Shown: positions 26,848 to 35,623, numbered from the stretch's first letter. The stretch: DNA of 64,000 nucleotides from Paenibacillus sp. TCA20 (GCF_000732325.1 NZ_BBIW01000005.1:186001-250000), one strand, 5' to 3'. Numbers and translations are program-made. The notes: generated from the sequence alone by a model not told the origin.

Positions 26848-27405
26848 ATGAAAACCCTGGTGATTGTAACGCACCCAAACTTAGAAACGTCAACGATTAA
26901 TAAACGGCTGGTAGAAGAATTAAATAAGTTTCCGGAGAAGTATACCGTCCATGATTTGTACAAGACATACCCCGACGGGAACATTGATGTAAAGAGCGAA
27001 CAGAGATTGGTAGAATCGCATGCAAATCTAGTATTTCAGTTCCCGATCTTCTGGTTCAATTGCCCGCCACTGTTGAAAAAATGGCTTGATGATGTATTGA
27101 CTTACGGCTGGGGCTATGGTTCAAGCAGCGGTAACCAAATGAAACATCGAAAAGTCGCTCTAGCCGTGTCAACCGGGATAAGACGAGAGGAATATAGTTC
27201 TGACGGGAAATACAAATATTCGTTAGAGCAACTGCTAGCACCATTTGAAACAACGTTCCATTACTGCAATTCAGACTACCGCTCGTTCTTTGCTGTTTAT
27301 GGTAAGGAGGGCGACGAAGCGTCAACAGTCGAAGACAATAGACCGACGACCAACCTATTGGAAGTGAGAGCACATGAATATCTTCGCTTTATAGACACTC
27401 TGTAA
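26848..27405 (+). CDS. NAD(P)H:quinone oxidoreductase, flavodoxin fold (YwrO/KefF-like)
   Basis: 185 residues from ATG 26848 with AAAGGAGG upstream. The FMN phosphate loop is THPNLETSTINKRLVEEL, followed by the characteristic FQFPIFWFNCPPLLKKWLDDV and GWGYGSSSGNQMKHRKVALA. These enzymes reduce quinones by two electrons and protect against electrophile stress. The upstream inverted repeat and the neighbouring HxlR remnant suggest it was an HxlR-controlled stress gene, as YodB-type regulators control such reductases in B. subtilis. Confidence 0.93.
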   Translation: MKTLVIVTHPNLETSTINKRLVEELNKFPEKYTVHDLYKTYPDGNIDVKSEQRLVESHANLVFQFPIFWFNCPPLLKKWLDDVLTYGWGYGSSSGNQMKHRKVALAVSTGIRREEYSSDGKYKYSLEQLLAPFETTFHYCNSDYRSFFAVYGKEGDEASTVEDNRPTTNLLEVRAHEYLRFIDTL

Positions 27406-27418
27406 GGCATACACTCTT

Positions 27419-27442
27419 CAGGAGGTTTAATCAAGCCTCCTG
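27419..27442. terminator. Hairpin terminator between convergent genes
   Basis: CAGGAGG pairs with CCTCCTG, followed by TTTTTCTC on the plus strand. It lies 13 bases after the oxidoreductase stop and overlaps the HxlR 3' end. Confidence 0.75.
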
Positions 27443-27656
27443 TTTTTCTCTCCCCACTCACACATCATATGTAAAATTGGAATGATCGATTGCCCTAGTT
27501 CCGATAAGGAATATTCAACCTTCGGGGGAATTTGGGCATAATCTTTGCGGAGAATCAAGCCGTCCGCTTCGAGCTCTTTTAGCATCATACTTAACGTCTT
27601 GAAAGGAATGCCGTTAATTTTACGTAACATTTCATTGGGCCCTTTTCAACTCAGAA
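27427..27656 (-). pseudogene. HxlR family regulator, N-terminally truncated
   Basis: The readable part EMLRKINGIPFKTLSMMLKE, LEADGLILRKDYAQIPPKVE and YSLSELGQSIIPIL is the recognition helix, wing and C-terminal helix of an HxlR protein. About 40 N-terminal residues, including the start of the wHTH and the sensing Cys found in YodB-type members, are missing. The DinB stop codon abuts the upstream side. A 67-residue product could still start at the ATG at 27630, but it would lack half the DNA-binding domain. Confidence 0.75.
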
Positions 27657-28112
27657 TCAGTCGACATCGAGAATTTGCCGGAGATGATGATTCAGATGCT
27701 CGACATAATCATCCACTAGCCACAACAAGGTTCGGATCTCCCCATCCGGCAGCAGCACCTGACTTGAAGATAACGATTCTTCAGGGATAGAGGAAATGAC
27801 TCTAAGAATAGAGAGATTTACACTCTCCCAGAGCGCCAGGACCTCCTCCACCGAAGCCGTTTCATAGCGTTGCGCCACAACCCAAGCATCTTGGTTATAT
27901 GAAGTTACCGTATATCTTCCCGATGTATGCTGGGCGTCAATGAACCGAATCAAATTATGAATGGCCGAATCGCACAGATGACCCAGGATTTGCAGTCTGG
28001 ACCATTTCCCTTCGGACCGTGGAACCCTCATATGCTCGCAGCCCAATTGTTCGATTTTTGCGGGAATTGCTTGGACGAACCCTTCAAGTCGGTCGATAGA
28101 TCTCTTTTCCAA
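27657..28112 (-). CDS. DinB-like family protein
   Basis: 151 residues forming the four-helix DinB/YfiT bundle. Candidate metal ligands are His in LGHLCDSAIHN (residues ~45-52) and His in DYVEHLNHHLRQIL near the C-terminus. WSRLQILGHLCDSA and VDDYVEHLNHH are family landmarks. DinB/YfiT proteins are metal-dependent and include bacillithiol and other thiol S-transferases; the function of this one is unknown. It sits directly against the truncated HxlR gene on the same strand. Confidence 0.9.
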   Translation of the reverse strand: MEKRSIDRLEGFVQAIPAKIEQLGCEHMRVPRSEGKWSRLQILGHLCDSAIHNLIRFIDAQHTSGRYTVTSYNQDAWVVAQRYETASVEEVLALWESVNLSILRVISSIPEESLSSSQVLLPDGEIRTLLWLVDDYVEHLNHHLRQILDVD

Positions 28113-28274
28113 AACGATCTCTCCTTCGTGTCTAGTTATATACGTTATTATATTCGGGTATAATTCGCTGCCTGTCTAGGGCTGAGTCAAAAAAATGATA
28201 TTTATAACTACATTCCGATTTTTGACGCTGATACACTAAGGTTGTAATCAAAACCTTATGAAGTGGGTGACGAA

Positions 28275-28769
28275 ATGAACAGAATCTTTAAGGTTGGTAT
28301 AAGTGTAGGATTCCTTTCCGGGATCATGTGTATTATTCTATATTATGTCTTGTGTGCGCTGCTGGATCTTCGGTTTGAACAGCTGAATCCCTTCTCAATC
28401 ATGATTGCGTCAATCGTCGTCAATGTAATAGGCGCCTTTATTTATAACAAGATCCAGGATAGGACTTCTAAACCAAGGTTCTACTATGGGCTAGTCACCG
28501 TTCTGGGGGCACTACTTCTATCGCTGTATGACTGGGCTTATCCATCTGAACCCAATATTGCAGGGATTGCAAACACGCTTCATGCGCTAACAGCCTCCCT
28601 GTCGATTGCGTGGATTCCAACCTGGCTTACTAAGCGCGCTCTCCAAATTAAAACGATAGGAACGTGTTATGAATACGATTTCAAGAAAATGGCTTGCCTT
28701 CGTACCTCTGATTATACCGGCAGTCTATTTATATGGTTTCACACCGCTTCAAGAAGCATGGCTGGATAA
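28275..28769 (+). CDS. Small integral membrane protein (possible DUF6069-type), 3' end overlaps kinase
   Basis: 164 residues from ATG 28275 (GGGTG site). Four hydrophobic helices are visible: VGISVGFLSGIMCIILYYVL, IMIASIVVNVIGAFIY, LVTVLGALLLSLYDW, and the TLHALTASLSIAWIP segment. The last ~35 residues overlap the kinase gene by 101 bases and look non-native. One base of frameshift near 28640 would instead end the protein at a TAG just before the kinase ribosome site. The native C-terminus is thus probably near residue 125. Function unknown. Confidence 0.7.
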   Translation: MNRIFKVGISVGFLSGIMCIILYYVLCALLDLRFEQLNPFSIMIASIVVNVIGAFIYNKIQDRTSKPRFYYGLVTVLGALLLSLYDWAYPSEPNIAGIANTLHALTASLSIAWIPTWLTKRALQIKTIGTCYEYDFKKMACLRTSDYTGSLFIWFHTASRSMAG

Positions 28770-29772
28770 ATTCCTATTTTTGCTGCTTGCCTTCTGTTAT
28801 TGGAGGAGCCTGCTATATACGAAGCACCGTGAGATAAATATCTGCATTCAGCTTATTGTCGTTTCCTACTTCATCCTTGTTCATACTCCATGGCATATGA
28901 GCTTCGGCTTTTACCCTTCCTTAGCCATGTCGATGCTTGTCTCGTATCGCAGAATTTCCTGTCTGGTCGGTTTCATGGCAGGCTGTTTTACAATCGCGGT
29001 CTGCCTGTCCGCTTACCTGTCTGACGAACCTCTTCGGTTCGAGTGGCTGCCCATCTCTATCGCATTGATCGTCCTTCCCTATGTGTCCAAACTGTACCAA
29101 GTCTCTTACGAGATGCAGATGAAGCTTACTCATGCCAGCGCAGAAAATGTGAAATATGCGGAGAGAGCACGCATTGCAAGAGATTTGCACGATACGCTGG
29201 GCCAGACGTTCTCCATGATTACTGTAAAGGGCGAGCTGGTGGAGAGACTCATTCGATCTAGTCCCAATGAGGCTCTAATTGAAGTCGGTGATATTCAGCG
29301 GATATCTAGGGCGGCCTTGCTGCAGGTCCGGGAAATGGTTAATGATATGCAATCCATCGATATCCGAGATGAACTTCATCGTGCTGTGCATATTCTTCAA
29401 ACTGCCGGCATTGAGGCCGAAACGCACGTACGGATGGACGCGGAAAGAATGATGCCTATCGTACAGAATGTTCTTGGCATGTGCTTGCGGGAATGTATAA
29501 CCAATGTCGTCAAACATAGCGGGGCAGGAAAATGTTCCATTCAGCTCCTGGAAGATAAGGAACGCTATTTGTTACTCACTTGTGACAATGGGATCGGCAT
29601 CGCGAAGGGTCAGAATCAAACGGAGAAATGGGGTGCCGGTCTGCTGGGCATGAAGGAACGGTTATCTTTAATAGGAGGAACACTGGAACTGGATTCTGAT
29701 GCTGAGAATCGCACGAAAGTGACGATTGCCATCCCTCATCACCGAACGCGGGCCAAGGAGGAAACAGGGTGA
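28669..29772 (+). CDS. Sensor histidine kinase, DesK/LiaS-like
   Basis: 367 residues. Residues ~10-145 hold five or six membrane helices with little extracellular sequence. The HisKA_3 dimerisation domain has ARIARDLHDTLGQTFSMI, with the phospho-His in DLHDTLGQ. The HATPase domain has LRECITNVVKHSGAGK, CDNGIGI and GAGLLGMKERLSLIGG. DesK-type kinases sense membrane state through the helices; the signal here is unknown. The stop overlaps the response-regulator start (GGGTGA). Confidence 0.95.
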   Translation: MNTISRKWLAFVPLIIPAVYLYGFTPLQEAWLDKFLFLLLAFCYWRSLLYTKHREINICIQLIVVSYFILVHTPWHMSFGFYPSLAMSMLVSYRRISCLVGFMAGCFTIAVCLSAYLSDEPLRFEWLPISIALIVLPYVSKLYQVSYEMQMKLTHASAENVKYAERARIARDLHDTLGQTFSMITVKGELVERLIRSSPNEALIEVGDIQRISRAALLQVREMVNDMQSIDIRDELHRAVHILQTAGIEAETHVRMDAERMMPIVQNVLGMCLRECITNVVKHSGAGKCSIQLLEDKERYLLLTCDNGIGIAKGQNQTEKWGAGLLGMKERLSLIGGTLELDSDAENRTKVTIAIPHHRTRAKEETG

Positions 29773-30368
29773 AGATTGTCATTGCAGAGGACCAAGGAAT
29801 GTTAAGAAGCGCCATAAGCCGGCTCCTCGGTATGGAACCGGACATCGAAATCGTCGGAGAATCCGACAATGGCGAGCTAGCCTTGCAGCTGATCCGAAAG
29901 CTGTCGCCGGATATTGCCGTACTAGATATTGAAATGCCGCTATTAAGCGGACTGGACGTAGCTGAACAGCTTATGGCAGAGGGCAGTAAATGCCGGATCG
30001 CCATCGTGACGACTTTTGCCAAAAGCGGATATTATCAGCGAGCAATTCAAGCTGGAGTGATGGGGTATTTCCTAAAGGACGCCCCCGTATCGGAACTTGC
30101 CGTATCTTTACGCAAAATTTATAAGGGTAGTCGCGTATTCAGTCCACTCCTCACCTTCTCCATGAGCGAAGAACTGAATCCTTTAACGAATCGGGAGTCA
30201 GAGCTTCTATCCTATTTGAGAGCCGGATATTCGGTGAGCGAAATTAGCAAGCTATTATATTTGTCTCCCGCTACCATCCGTAATTACATCTCAGAGATCC
30301 TTCAGAAACTCGAGGCGAAGAATCGGATCGATGCCGTTGCAATTGCTCTAAACAAGGGTTGGATTTGA
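29769..30368 (+). CDS. Response regulator, NarL/DesR type
   Basis: 199 residues from GTG 29769, coupled to the kinase by a 4-base overlap. Receiver: IVIAEDQGMLRSAIS, phospho-Asp in DIAVLDIEMPLLSG, Lys in YFLKDAP. The LuxR-type HTH follows (LTNRESELLSYLRAGYSVSE and LYLSPATIRNYISEILQKLE). The usual target is an adjacent desaturase or ABC gene. Neither is here; the only nearby candidate on this strand is the small membrane protein upstream. Confidence 0.95.
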   Translation: MKIVIAEDQGMLRSAISRLLGMEPDIEIVGESDNGELALQLIRKLSPDIAVLDIEMPLLSGLDVAEQLMAEGSKCRIAIVTTFAKSGYYQRAIQAGVMGYFLKDAPVSELAVSLRKIYKGSRVFSPLLTFSMSEELNPLTNRESELLSYLRAGYSVSEISKLLYLSPATIRNYISEILQKLEAKNRIDAVAIALNKGWI

Positions 30369-30390
30369 GCCTCGGAAGAACGTATAACCG

Positions 30391-30416
30391 AAAAAAGGAG
30401 CTGCACATGCAGTAAT
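30391..30416 (-). terminator. Short hairpin terminator, minus direction
   Basis: GCTGCATGTGCAGC is a palindrome followed by TCCTTTTTT on the minus strand, about 100 bases beyond the GrpB stop. Confidence 0.55.
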
Positions 30417-30516
30417 TGCTTCGAAGAAACGAAAGTGGATACCTATTGTAATGACTGCTTTACCATCTAAGATGAATGTAACTTTCCGAATAAGCAGTCT
30501 TTAATATTTTTTACTC

Positions 30517-31053
30517 TTACTGAATTCTTTCCTGCCACCACAATAATGCTCTCCTTTCCAAATCTTTTACAAATGCATCTTTACCAACACTATATCCTTC
30601 GATGTCTTTGGGAAATCGCTTGGCTAAATGTACTTTCAACTCTCCGTATTCTTGCACGTCCTTTAGATGCGATTTTAAATAATCCCGAACAGCGATATGG
30701 CGTTCGATCTCATATACATGATCAACTTGAAAAAAGTGCACCTGATGAGTCCTGTTTTCTCCTCCTTTACGAAAATATCTCCTTCCAGCCATCCCAAACT
30801 CTCCAAGGGGTTCATAACCGATATCAATCATCTTTGAATTAAATCCATCCACGTTCTCAATCTTGTTAACCACTGGCATGATATCAATGATTGGTTTAGC
30901 CTTGAGACCTGGCACCGCTGTGCTGCCAATATGATAAATTTCTAGGATTTCGCCTTCAAGAACTTTCCGGATCAATCTTGCTTCCTTTTGAAATTGATGA
31001 ACCCAATTGGCATCATATTCTTTTACGACAATGTTCATTGCACGATTAGTCAT
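30517..31053 (-). CDS. GrpB family (UPF0157) protein
   Basis: 178 residues. GrpB proteins share a nucleotidyltransferase-like fold: EIYHIGSTAVPGLKAKPIID, IMPVV, YEPLGEFGMAGRRYFRKG, VHFFQVDHVYEIERH, and FVKDLERRAL. The GSTAVPG...KPIID segment is the family signature. Activity is unproven; some are annotated as dephospho-CoA kinase-linked domains. It stands alone with a likely terminator downstream. Confidence 0.93.
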   Translation of the reverse strand: MTNRAMNIVVKEYDANWVHQFQKEARLIRKVLEGEILEIYHIGSTAVPGLKAKPIIDIMPVVNKIENVDGFNSKMIDIGYEPLGEFGMAGRRYFRKGGENRTHQVHFFQVDHVYEIERHIAVRDYLKSHLKDVQEYGELKVHLAKRFPKDIEGYSVGKDAFVKDLERRALLWWQERIQ

Positions 31054-31278
31054 CCTAACTCAACATCCTTTAACTATTTTTTCTTACTTTATTTTCATAA
31101 TATCATAGGTGACAGAGATGCATTTCATTTAACTGGCTAATGTAGTGGCACAACCGATTTTAACATTGGTAGGTAGTTTACTTATGAGTTTTTATCTGAG
31201 CTAACCTGTTCGGGCGGCGTTGGACATTTTGAGTCTGGTCGCTGGCTGCTCAGAGTGACCAGAATTGTAAAAATTCTG

Positions 31279-32047
31279 TTAGCTGAAGGAAGTTCTGGAA
31301 TCAGCCATTGCATTTAAGGCGTTCTCAAAATAGCTATATACTTCTTCTGCAATTCCCAGAAACTCTTCAACAGGTACATTACTATCCATGTAACATGCAT
31401 ACAGATATTCAACTAAAGCGGAGTCAATCTCACAATAGTTTAATATGGCATTCTTCATCTTAATAATGTCATCTTGCCATACACCTGTATCTTTCTAAAA
31501 CCAAAGAATATAATGCACGAATTAATCTCTTAGAGTAACCTTTAATATATCTAGATTTCATTGTGTTATCACTAGCATTAGAAAGTGAACGATGTATACG
31601 AACTACTTCCTCCTTAGTCTCTGTATTTAAGTCTAAAATGAACTCTGGAGAAATAATGATCGGTGGTACTTTCTCGCCAACGTCATCACCATATAGGCAA
31701 ACACAAATGATCTTAACCCAAAAACCCCACTCATTTGGTTTACTTAATACATCGTCGATCGAGCAAATGATCGTATCAATCTTAGTTATAACTGGATATC
31801 CTTCCAAAAGCCTGTCTTTAATAGCTGTCAATCTTTCGTAATCAATATCTTTGGGATTTTCACATACAATAGTAAAGTCTGCATCTGACTTAAAAGGTTT
31901 AGCAGTTCCTTTTGGAATCGAGCCACACATATAAATGCTATGAATCTTACCTTTAAATTCGGCAAGTATATGATCTATATACTTATCAACAAAATCCTTA
32001 TATTCACTTTGTATTACAATTCTATTTATAACTTTTTCTAATATCAG
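31279..32047 (-). pseudogene. Nucleotidyltransferase (aminoglycoside adenylyltransferase-like), frameshifted
   Basis: An AGGAGG site precedes a CTG at 32047, from which VINRIVIQSEYKDFVDKYID and MCGSIPKGTAKPFKSDADF read in frame. No ATG is present until Met in MCGS. The GS-x-DAD motif is the polymerase-beta-type catalytic site. After SLVLERY the frame breaks near 31487, apparently by loss of two bases. It resumes TGVWQDDIIKMKNAIL and ends at a TAA at 31279. The C-terminal helical part is therefore lost from the main frame. Substrate not assignable; resistance is a possibility only. Confidence 0.7.
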
Positions 32048-32186
32048 ATAGACTCCTCCTACACTAAGAACTTCTTCCGGCTAACGTCTTATCTACGAGC
32101 TTCGTAAATAACTTCATGTGTAGAGTATTCGCTAAGTCAATAAACTCTCCTGCATCACTGTTCTTGATTATAACCCCGTAAAAAAG

Positions 32187-32231
32187 ACTGCACCCCAATA
32201 GTTAGATGATTTCTAACTATTGGGGTGCAGT
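32187..32231. repeat. Perfect 45-bp palindrome related to an IS3 terminus
   Basis: ACTGCACCCCAATAGTTAGA, a 5-base loop and its exact reverse complement. The arm matches the left terminal repeat of the IS3 at 25200 (ACTGCACCCCAATTGTTAGA) with one difference. It looks like a solo, end-only derivative. It has no coding content. Confidence 0.75.
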
Positions 32232-32270
32232 TCACAGTAATTAGACTCCTATGTGATTCCTCTAGGATAA

Positions 32271-32606
32271 CTAATCCCCTACTGCAATGATATGCTTCTT
32301 TTGTTGACAGGCAATATTGCATAATTTCATAAGTGATATAAAAAAGTTTATCATCTGCTCATTATCTCTATACACCAACTGCAACTCGGAACAAACGATC
32401 TTAAGATCTTCCACTTCGGAAGCCATAAAACATTTAACATCGAAGGGGTCTAGACTATACAATATTTTTGCAATCTCCGGTAAGTTTGCTTTGTCATTCC
32501 AAATGATACTATGAATATCTTCATCAAATTGTACTATCTCATAATTATTTACACACTCAGCTAAAGAATCTGCGACAAAAAAGGTTACTGCCAATTCATT
32601 CAACAC
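32271..32606 (-). CDS. Hypothetical protein
   Basis: About 110 residues, starting at GTG 32606 or the next TTG; the ribosome site is poor. It is acidic, with NELAVTFFVADSLAECVNNY, VQFDEDIHSIIWNDK and FDVKCFMASEVEDLKIVCSE. It has no signal peptide or membrane segment and I recognise no family. Size, acidity and position among decayed genes resemble orphan immunity proteins, but nothing else supports that. Confidence 0.5.
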   Translation of the reverse strand: MLNELAVTFFVADSLAECVNNYEIVQFDEDIHSIIWNDKANLPEIAKILYSLDPFDVKCFMASEVEDLKIVCSELQLVYRDNEQMINFFISLMKLCNIACQQKKHIIAVGD

Positions 32607-32635
32607 CTCAATATTGTTTTAAGACAAACACTTCA

Positions 32636-33136
32636 TTAATCACTAACCGAGTTAAGTATTTGTTTAATGTCAGTTTTCAGATTTTCGGATAATTCATAAT
32701 CTTTATTTATCTGAATACCTTCCAATTTTTTATCACTCGAATTAATATCAATCCATTTGATGTAAGTGATATCAGGGTCTACTAAAATTCTAATATCAAA
32801 TGTTTTTAGGCTGTTCTTATCCTGTGCACTTATTAACATTTCATAATAATATTCAGGTATTTGGGGCTTATCAACGACTTCATTAAGAGAGTCAAGTTCA
32901 TCAACGATCCTATATATATTTCCGATATCATCACCAGGATCTCGATGAGATCCTATAATATCTCCACTCTTCCCTTCCATATCAGTTTTTGAAACGATTG
33001 TATCGATGACTGAATTTTCTTGATTTAATTGTTTCATTTGATTCATATAAGTTTGAACAGTATCTTTGTCAGATTGTGCACATCCTATAACGCCAGTTAT
33101 CAGGATAAATGAAAAAAGTAAAGTTAATAAACGCAT
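32636..33136 (-). CDS. Hypothetical lipoprotein
   Basis: 166 residues. The signal peptide LLTLLFSFILITGVIGC ends in a lipobox (ITGVIGC, Cys19), so it should be anchored to the outer face of the membrane. The mature part is acidic and hydrophilic (SHRDPGDDIGNIYRIVDELD, DIRILVDPDITYIKWIDINS). No domain recognised. It is separated by 30 bases from the next gene on the strand. Confidence 0.72.
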   Translation of the reverse strand: MRLLTLLFSFILITGVIGCAQSDKDTVQTYMNQMKQLNQENSVIDTIVSKTDMEGKSGDIIGSHRDPGDDIGNIYRIVDELDSLNEVVDKPQIPEYYYEMLISAQDKNSLKTFDIRILVDPDITYIKWIDINSSDKKLEGIQINKDYELSENLKTDIKQILNSVSD

Positions 33137-33282
33137 AATTATGGATTTCGTCCTTTCATTCTTTCATCCTTATAAAATAGTTTTTCAAACCGCCCAATAA
33201 TTCCATAAATTAATACGTTATAAAAAATGGAATGTTGCGTTAAACTTCCCATTAATCACTTTGTATTCATCAAAATTAGCTT

Positions 33283-33516
33283 TAAAAAGTAAACTGGTAC
33301 TTTATCCAAGTATTATTTGTCGTAACATACTTTATGGAATTTCGAGTTTCAAGAGCAGTTGAACTTCTGGAGTCCACAGATATTCCTATCTCTGAAATCT
33401 CTGAATCAATAGGATTCAGCAGCCAAAGTTATTTTATTGAATCATTCAAAAAAAAGACGAGACTCAGTCCTCTTGCCTACAGGAAATTAGTAAAAGGATT
33501 CCCCAAAGGAAAATAG
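33283..33516 (+). pseudogene. AraC-family regulator, C-terminal HTH remnant
   Basis: The second HTH of an AraC protein is clear: RVSRAVELLESTDIPISEIS, ESIGFSSQSYFIESFKKKTR, LSPLAYRK. Upstream, in-frame residues VVTYFMEF fit the linker helix, but the first HTH and sensing domain are missing. No ribosome site precedes the ATG at 33334. Confidence 0.75.
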
Positions 33517-33572
33517 TTTAGTATCACCTTGATCTTTATACGGCGGTGGCGTCGTACTTTGGTCTTAACCCT

Positions 33573-33650
33573 GTCAAGTAGACATTACAAAAAAGCCAAG
33601 AATTAAGCTGCGGCCGCTCCCCGGTACTTTACCGGGGAGCGGCCGTTTAG
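33573..33650. repeat. Solo IS3-like end and strong hairpin
   Basis: GTCAAGTAGACATTACAAAA resembles the IS3 terminus at 12624 (GTCAAGACCCCGTTTAGTGGACATT). Then GGCCGCTCCCCGGTA, a 3-base loop and TACCGGGGAGCGGCC make a perfect 15-bp GC-rich stem followed by T-rich DNA. It could terminate transcription. Confidence 0.6.
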
Positions 33651-33792
33651 TTTTTTATGAAATCGATCTTGCTCCCATTAGTGCACTGATTCTTCATCTT
33701 TTGCAGCCGTTCCAAGTGAAAACTTAGATAGGATGCTTGTAGTACGTAAATTGATCTTGACGACCTGCCCTGGAACCTCAGGCTTTCGGAAT

Positions 33793-34340
33793 TCAGGGAA
33801 CTACAACTCCCCAAGACTCATCGTATTGATATGAATATGGAATCCATTTTTCTCCGGACCTTTTCAATTTAATCTCAATATTTCCAGTTCTGTAAGAGTA
33901 GTCTCCGGTCTTCCATTCAACAGAATAATTAACCTTAAATTTATTGAACCCTTCCCAAGTTAGCTCTCCAGTAAGTTCTGCACCGTTCGCTTTCTCAACT
34001 AGCTCAGCGCGTTCTTTTTTGTTGGAAATGGATGCCGAAGCCAGTTTTAATGCGGTACTCGTTTCTAATGGAGCAACTGAGACATAAAAATGATTATTAC
34101 TTGCCATAAGATGACTTGAAGACCATCCAATGGGATCATGATCAAAAAAACGTATCATTCACTTCACGGAGCTGAACATAAACACGTCCGTCTAGTATTT
34201 TGACATATGGACCAACTTTAGCGACTAGTTGATTCCCGTCTTTCTGGATAACAGCAGTCTTTGTTTTTTGATTCCAAGATATTTTAGCACCTAACTGCTC
34301 GCCAGTTTCGAATTTGTTTCGTTATGATCACGAAGAACTA
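33793..34340 (-). pseudogene. Copper-amine-oxidase-N-domain-like protein, frameshifted
   Basis: QLGAKISWNQKTKTAVIQKD, then VGPYVKILDGRVYVQLREVN is typical of the copper amine oxidase N-terminal domain common in Paenibacillus secreted proteins. At an A7 run (34144-34150) the frame changes; a 121-residue frame then gives FFDHDPIGWSSSHLMASNN and ends YQYDESWGVVVP at 33793. An earlier break near 34315 separates EARVPKGALVLRDHNE. The 5' end and signal peptide are missing. Six instead of seven bases in the run would join the two main parts. Confidence 0.65.
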
Positions 34341-34377
34341 GAGCACCTTTAGGCACCCTAGCCTCAACACACTCTGC

Positions 34378-35532
34378 TTATGAGAAAATACGAACTGTAA
34401 GTCCACCTGTAAAACCTTCAATACAGGCCGTCAGATCTGCATGATTAAGAAAATCAAGTGCTCTGCTATCTGTATGTATAACAGGCTTCAGCTCTCCATT
34501 CACACGCTGGTTCACAATATGAATTCGGCAGTGATCCCCCACATAGTCAACGCCTTCCAGCGCATAATCTGCTCGAATGTTTGTCAGGTTACCTTCATGA
34601 TAATCCTGCACGTCCTCAGCCCCTTGGACAATATCACCTTTGAAGTAAGGGCTTTCACTGCTTCCTGTAAAAAAGACAGCAATCTGCTTATCTGTTCCCG
34701 TATCTTTCCTCACCTCGCTGCCAGTAATTAGAACATCAATCGTTAATACTTCCTTTTTTCCTTTTAAAAATTGATGTATGGAAACAATCATACTTTCCGT
34801 TTGTTCCTCCGTAAAATGATGTCCAGCCTCCTTGATGAGTTGCAGCTGACATTGACCTGTTTCATAAGAATTTTGGGCTTGAACAGAATAACTGTAATGT
34901 ACAATCTCATCTGAGGTGCCATGGATCAGAAGTACAGATCCTTTGTAAGGAATGATCTCTTCATAAGGATCCATATCTGCGACAGTCTCATGAAACATCT
35001 TGCCAATAGTCATTCTCCCGCAATCTATAATTTCAGGAACACAATTGATATCATAGGATGAGTTCGCTAATGCACCTCTTCGGGCATCGTCCGGAATACA
35101 AAATGCCGGGTAAATAAGTATTATTGAGTGCACTTCATTTGCGCGTTTGGCAGCGGCAAGCGCCGATACAAATCCGCCCTGACTAAACCCCATTAATTTC
35201 AATTTGCTGTCATCAACATAAGTTAACTCTTTAACATAGTCCATAACGGCTATCAAATCATCACGTTCGGTCAGTACAGTCATATCCGTTGATTTTCCTG
35301 TACTTCTTCCCTCTTCATCAGGGCTACCGCCACAGAAGTCAAAACAGTATGTCGCATATCCCCATGCTGCGAACGTTCGGCAGTATGATTCCAGATTCAT
35401 TGAATTTCCACCAAATCCATGACTAATAATGATCGCTGGTAAATGATCTCCTTGTGGCAGGAATTCTTTTCCTCGAATCATCAGCCCTTCTCTTCTGCAA
35501 CAAAAATCACGCTCTATTAATCGGTTAACCAT
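34378..35532 (-). CDS. Alpha/beta hydrolase fused to a C-terminal DUF3237-like domain
   Basis: 384 residues from ATG 35532 (AGAGGTG upstream). Residues ~1-260 form an alpha/beta hydrolase: IIISHGFGGN (oxyanion region), nucleophile elbow LMGFSQGGFV (Ser ~116), acid region HGTSDEIVHY and catalytic His in EAGHHFTEEQ. Residues ~265-384 look like a DUF3237-type beta barrel: LTIDVLITGSEV, FFTGSSESPYFKGDIVQGAE, DYALEGVDYVGDHCRIHI, and TDSRALDFLNHADL. No signal peptide, so cytoplasmic. The N-terminal part resembles acyl esterases of the 2,6-dihydropseudooxynicotine/feruloyl type. It lies downstream of the aldo-keto reductase, with a terminator between. Confidence 0.88.
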   Translation of the reverse strand: MVNRLIERDFCCRREGLMIRGKEFLPQGDHLPAIIISHGFGGNSMNLESYCRTFAAWGYATYCFDFCGGSPDEEGRSTGKSTDMTVLTERDDLIAVMDYVKELTYVDDSKLKLMGFSQGGFVSALAAAKRANEVHSIILIYPAFCIPDDARRGALANSSYDINCVPEIIDCGRMTIGKMFHETVADMDPYEEIIPYKGSVLLIHGTSDEIVHYSYSVQAQNSYETGQCQLQLIKEAGHHFTEEQTESMIVSIHQFLKGKKEVLTIDVLITGSEVRKDTGTDKQIAVFFTGSSESPYFKGDIVQGAEDVQDYHEGNLTNIRADYALEGVDYVGDHCRIHIVNQRVNGELKPVIHTDSRALDFLNHADLTACIEGFTGGLTVRIFS

Positions 35533-35564
35533 CCGTAGCACCTCTCCCTGTAATTCAAATGAAA

Positions 35565-35623
35565 AACACCTCCAAGGTTGTTCTCCATATCTTTACGATA
35601 AGAGGTATTCCCTTGAAAGTGTT
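35565..35623 (-). terminator. Terminator/attenuator between the aldo-keto reductase and hydrolase genes
   Basis: On the minus strand AACACTTTCAAGG pairs with CCTTGGAGGTGTT (13 pairs including G-U), followed by TTTTC. It lies 45 bases after the aldo-keto reductase stop and about 30 before the hydrolase start. Confidence 0.7.
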
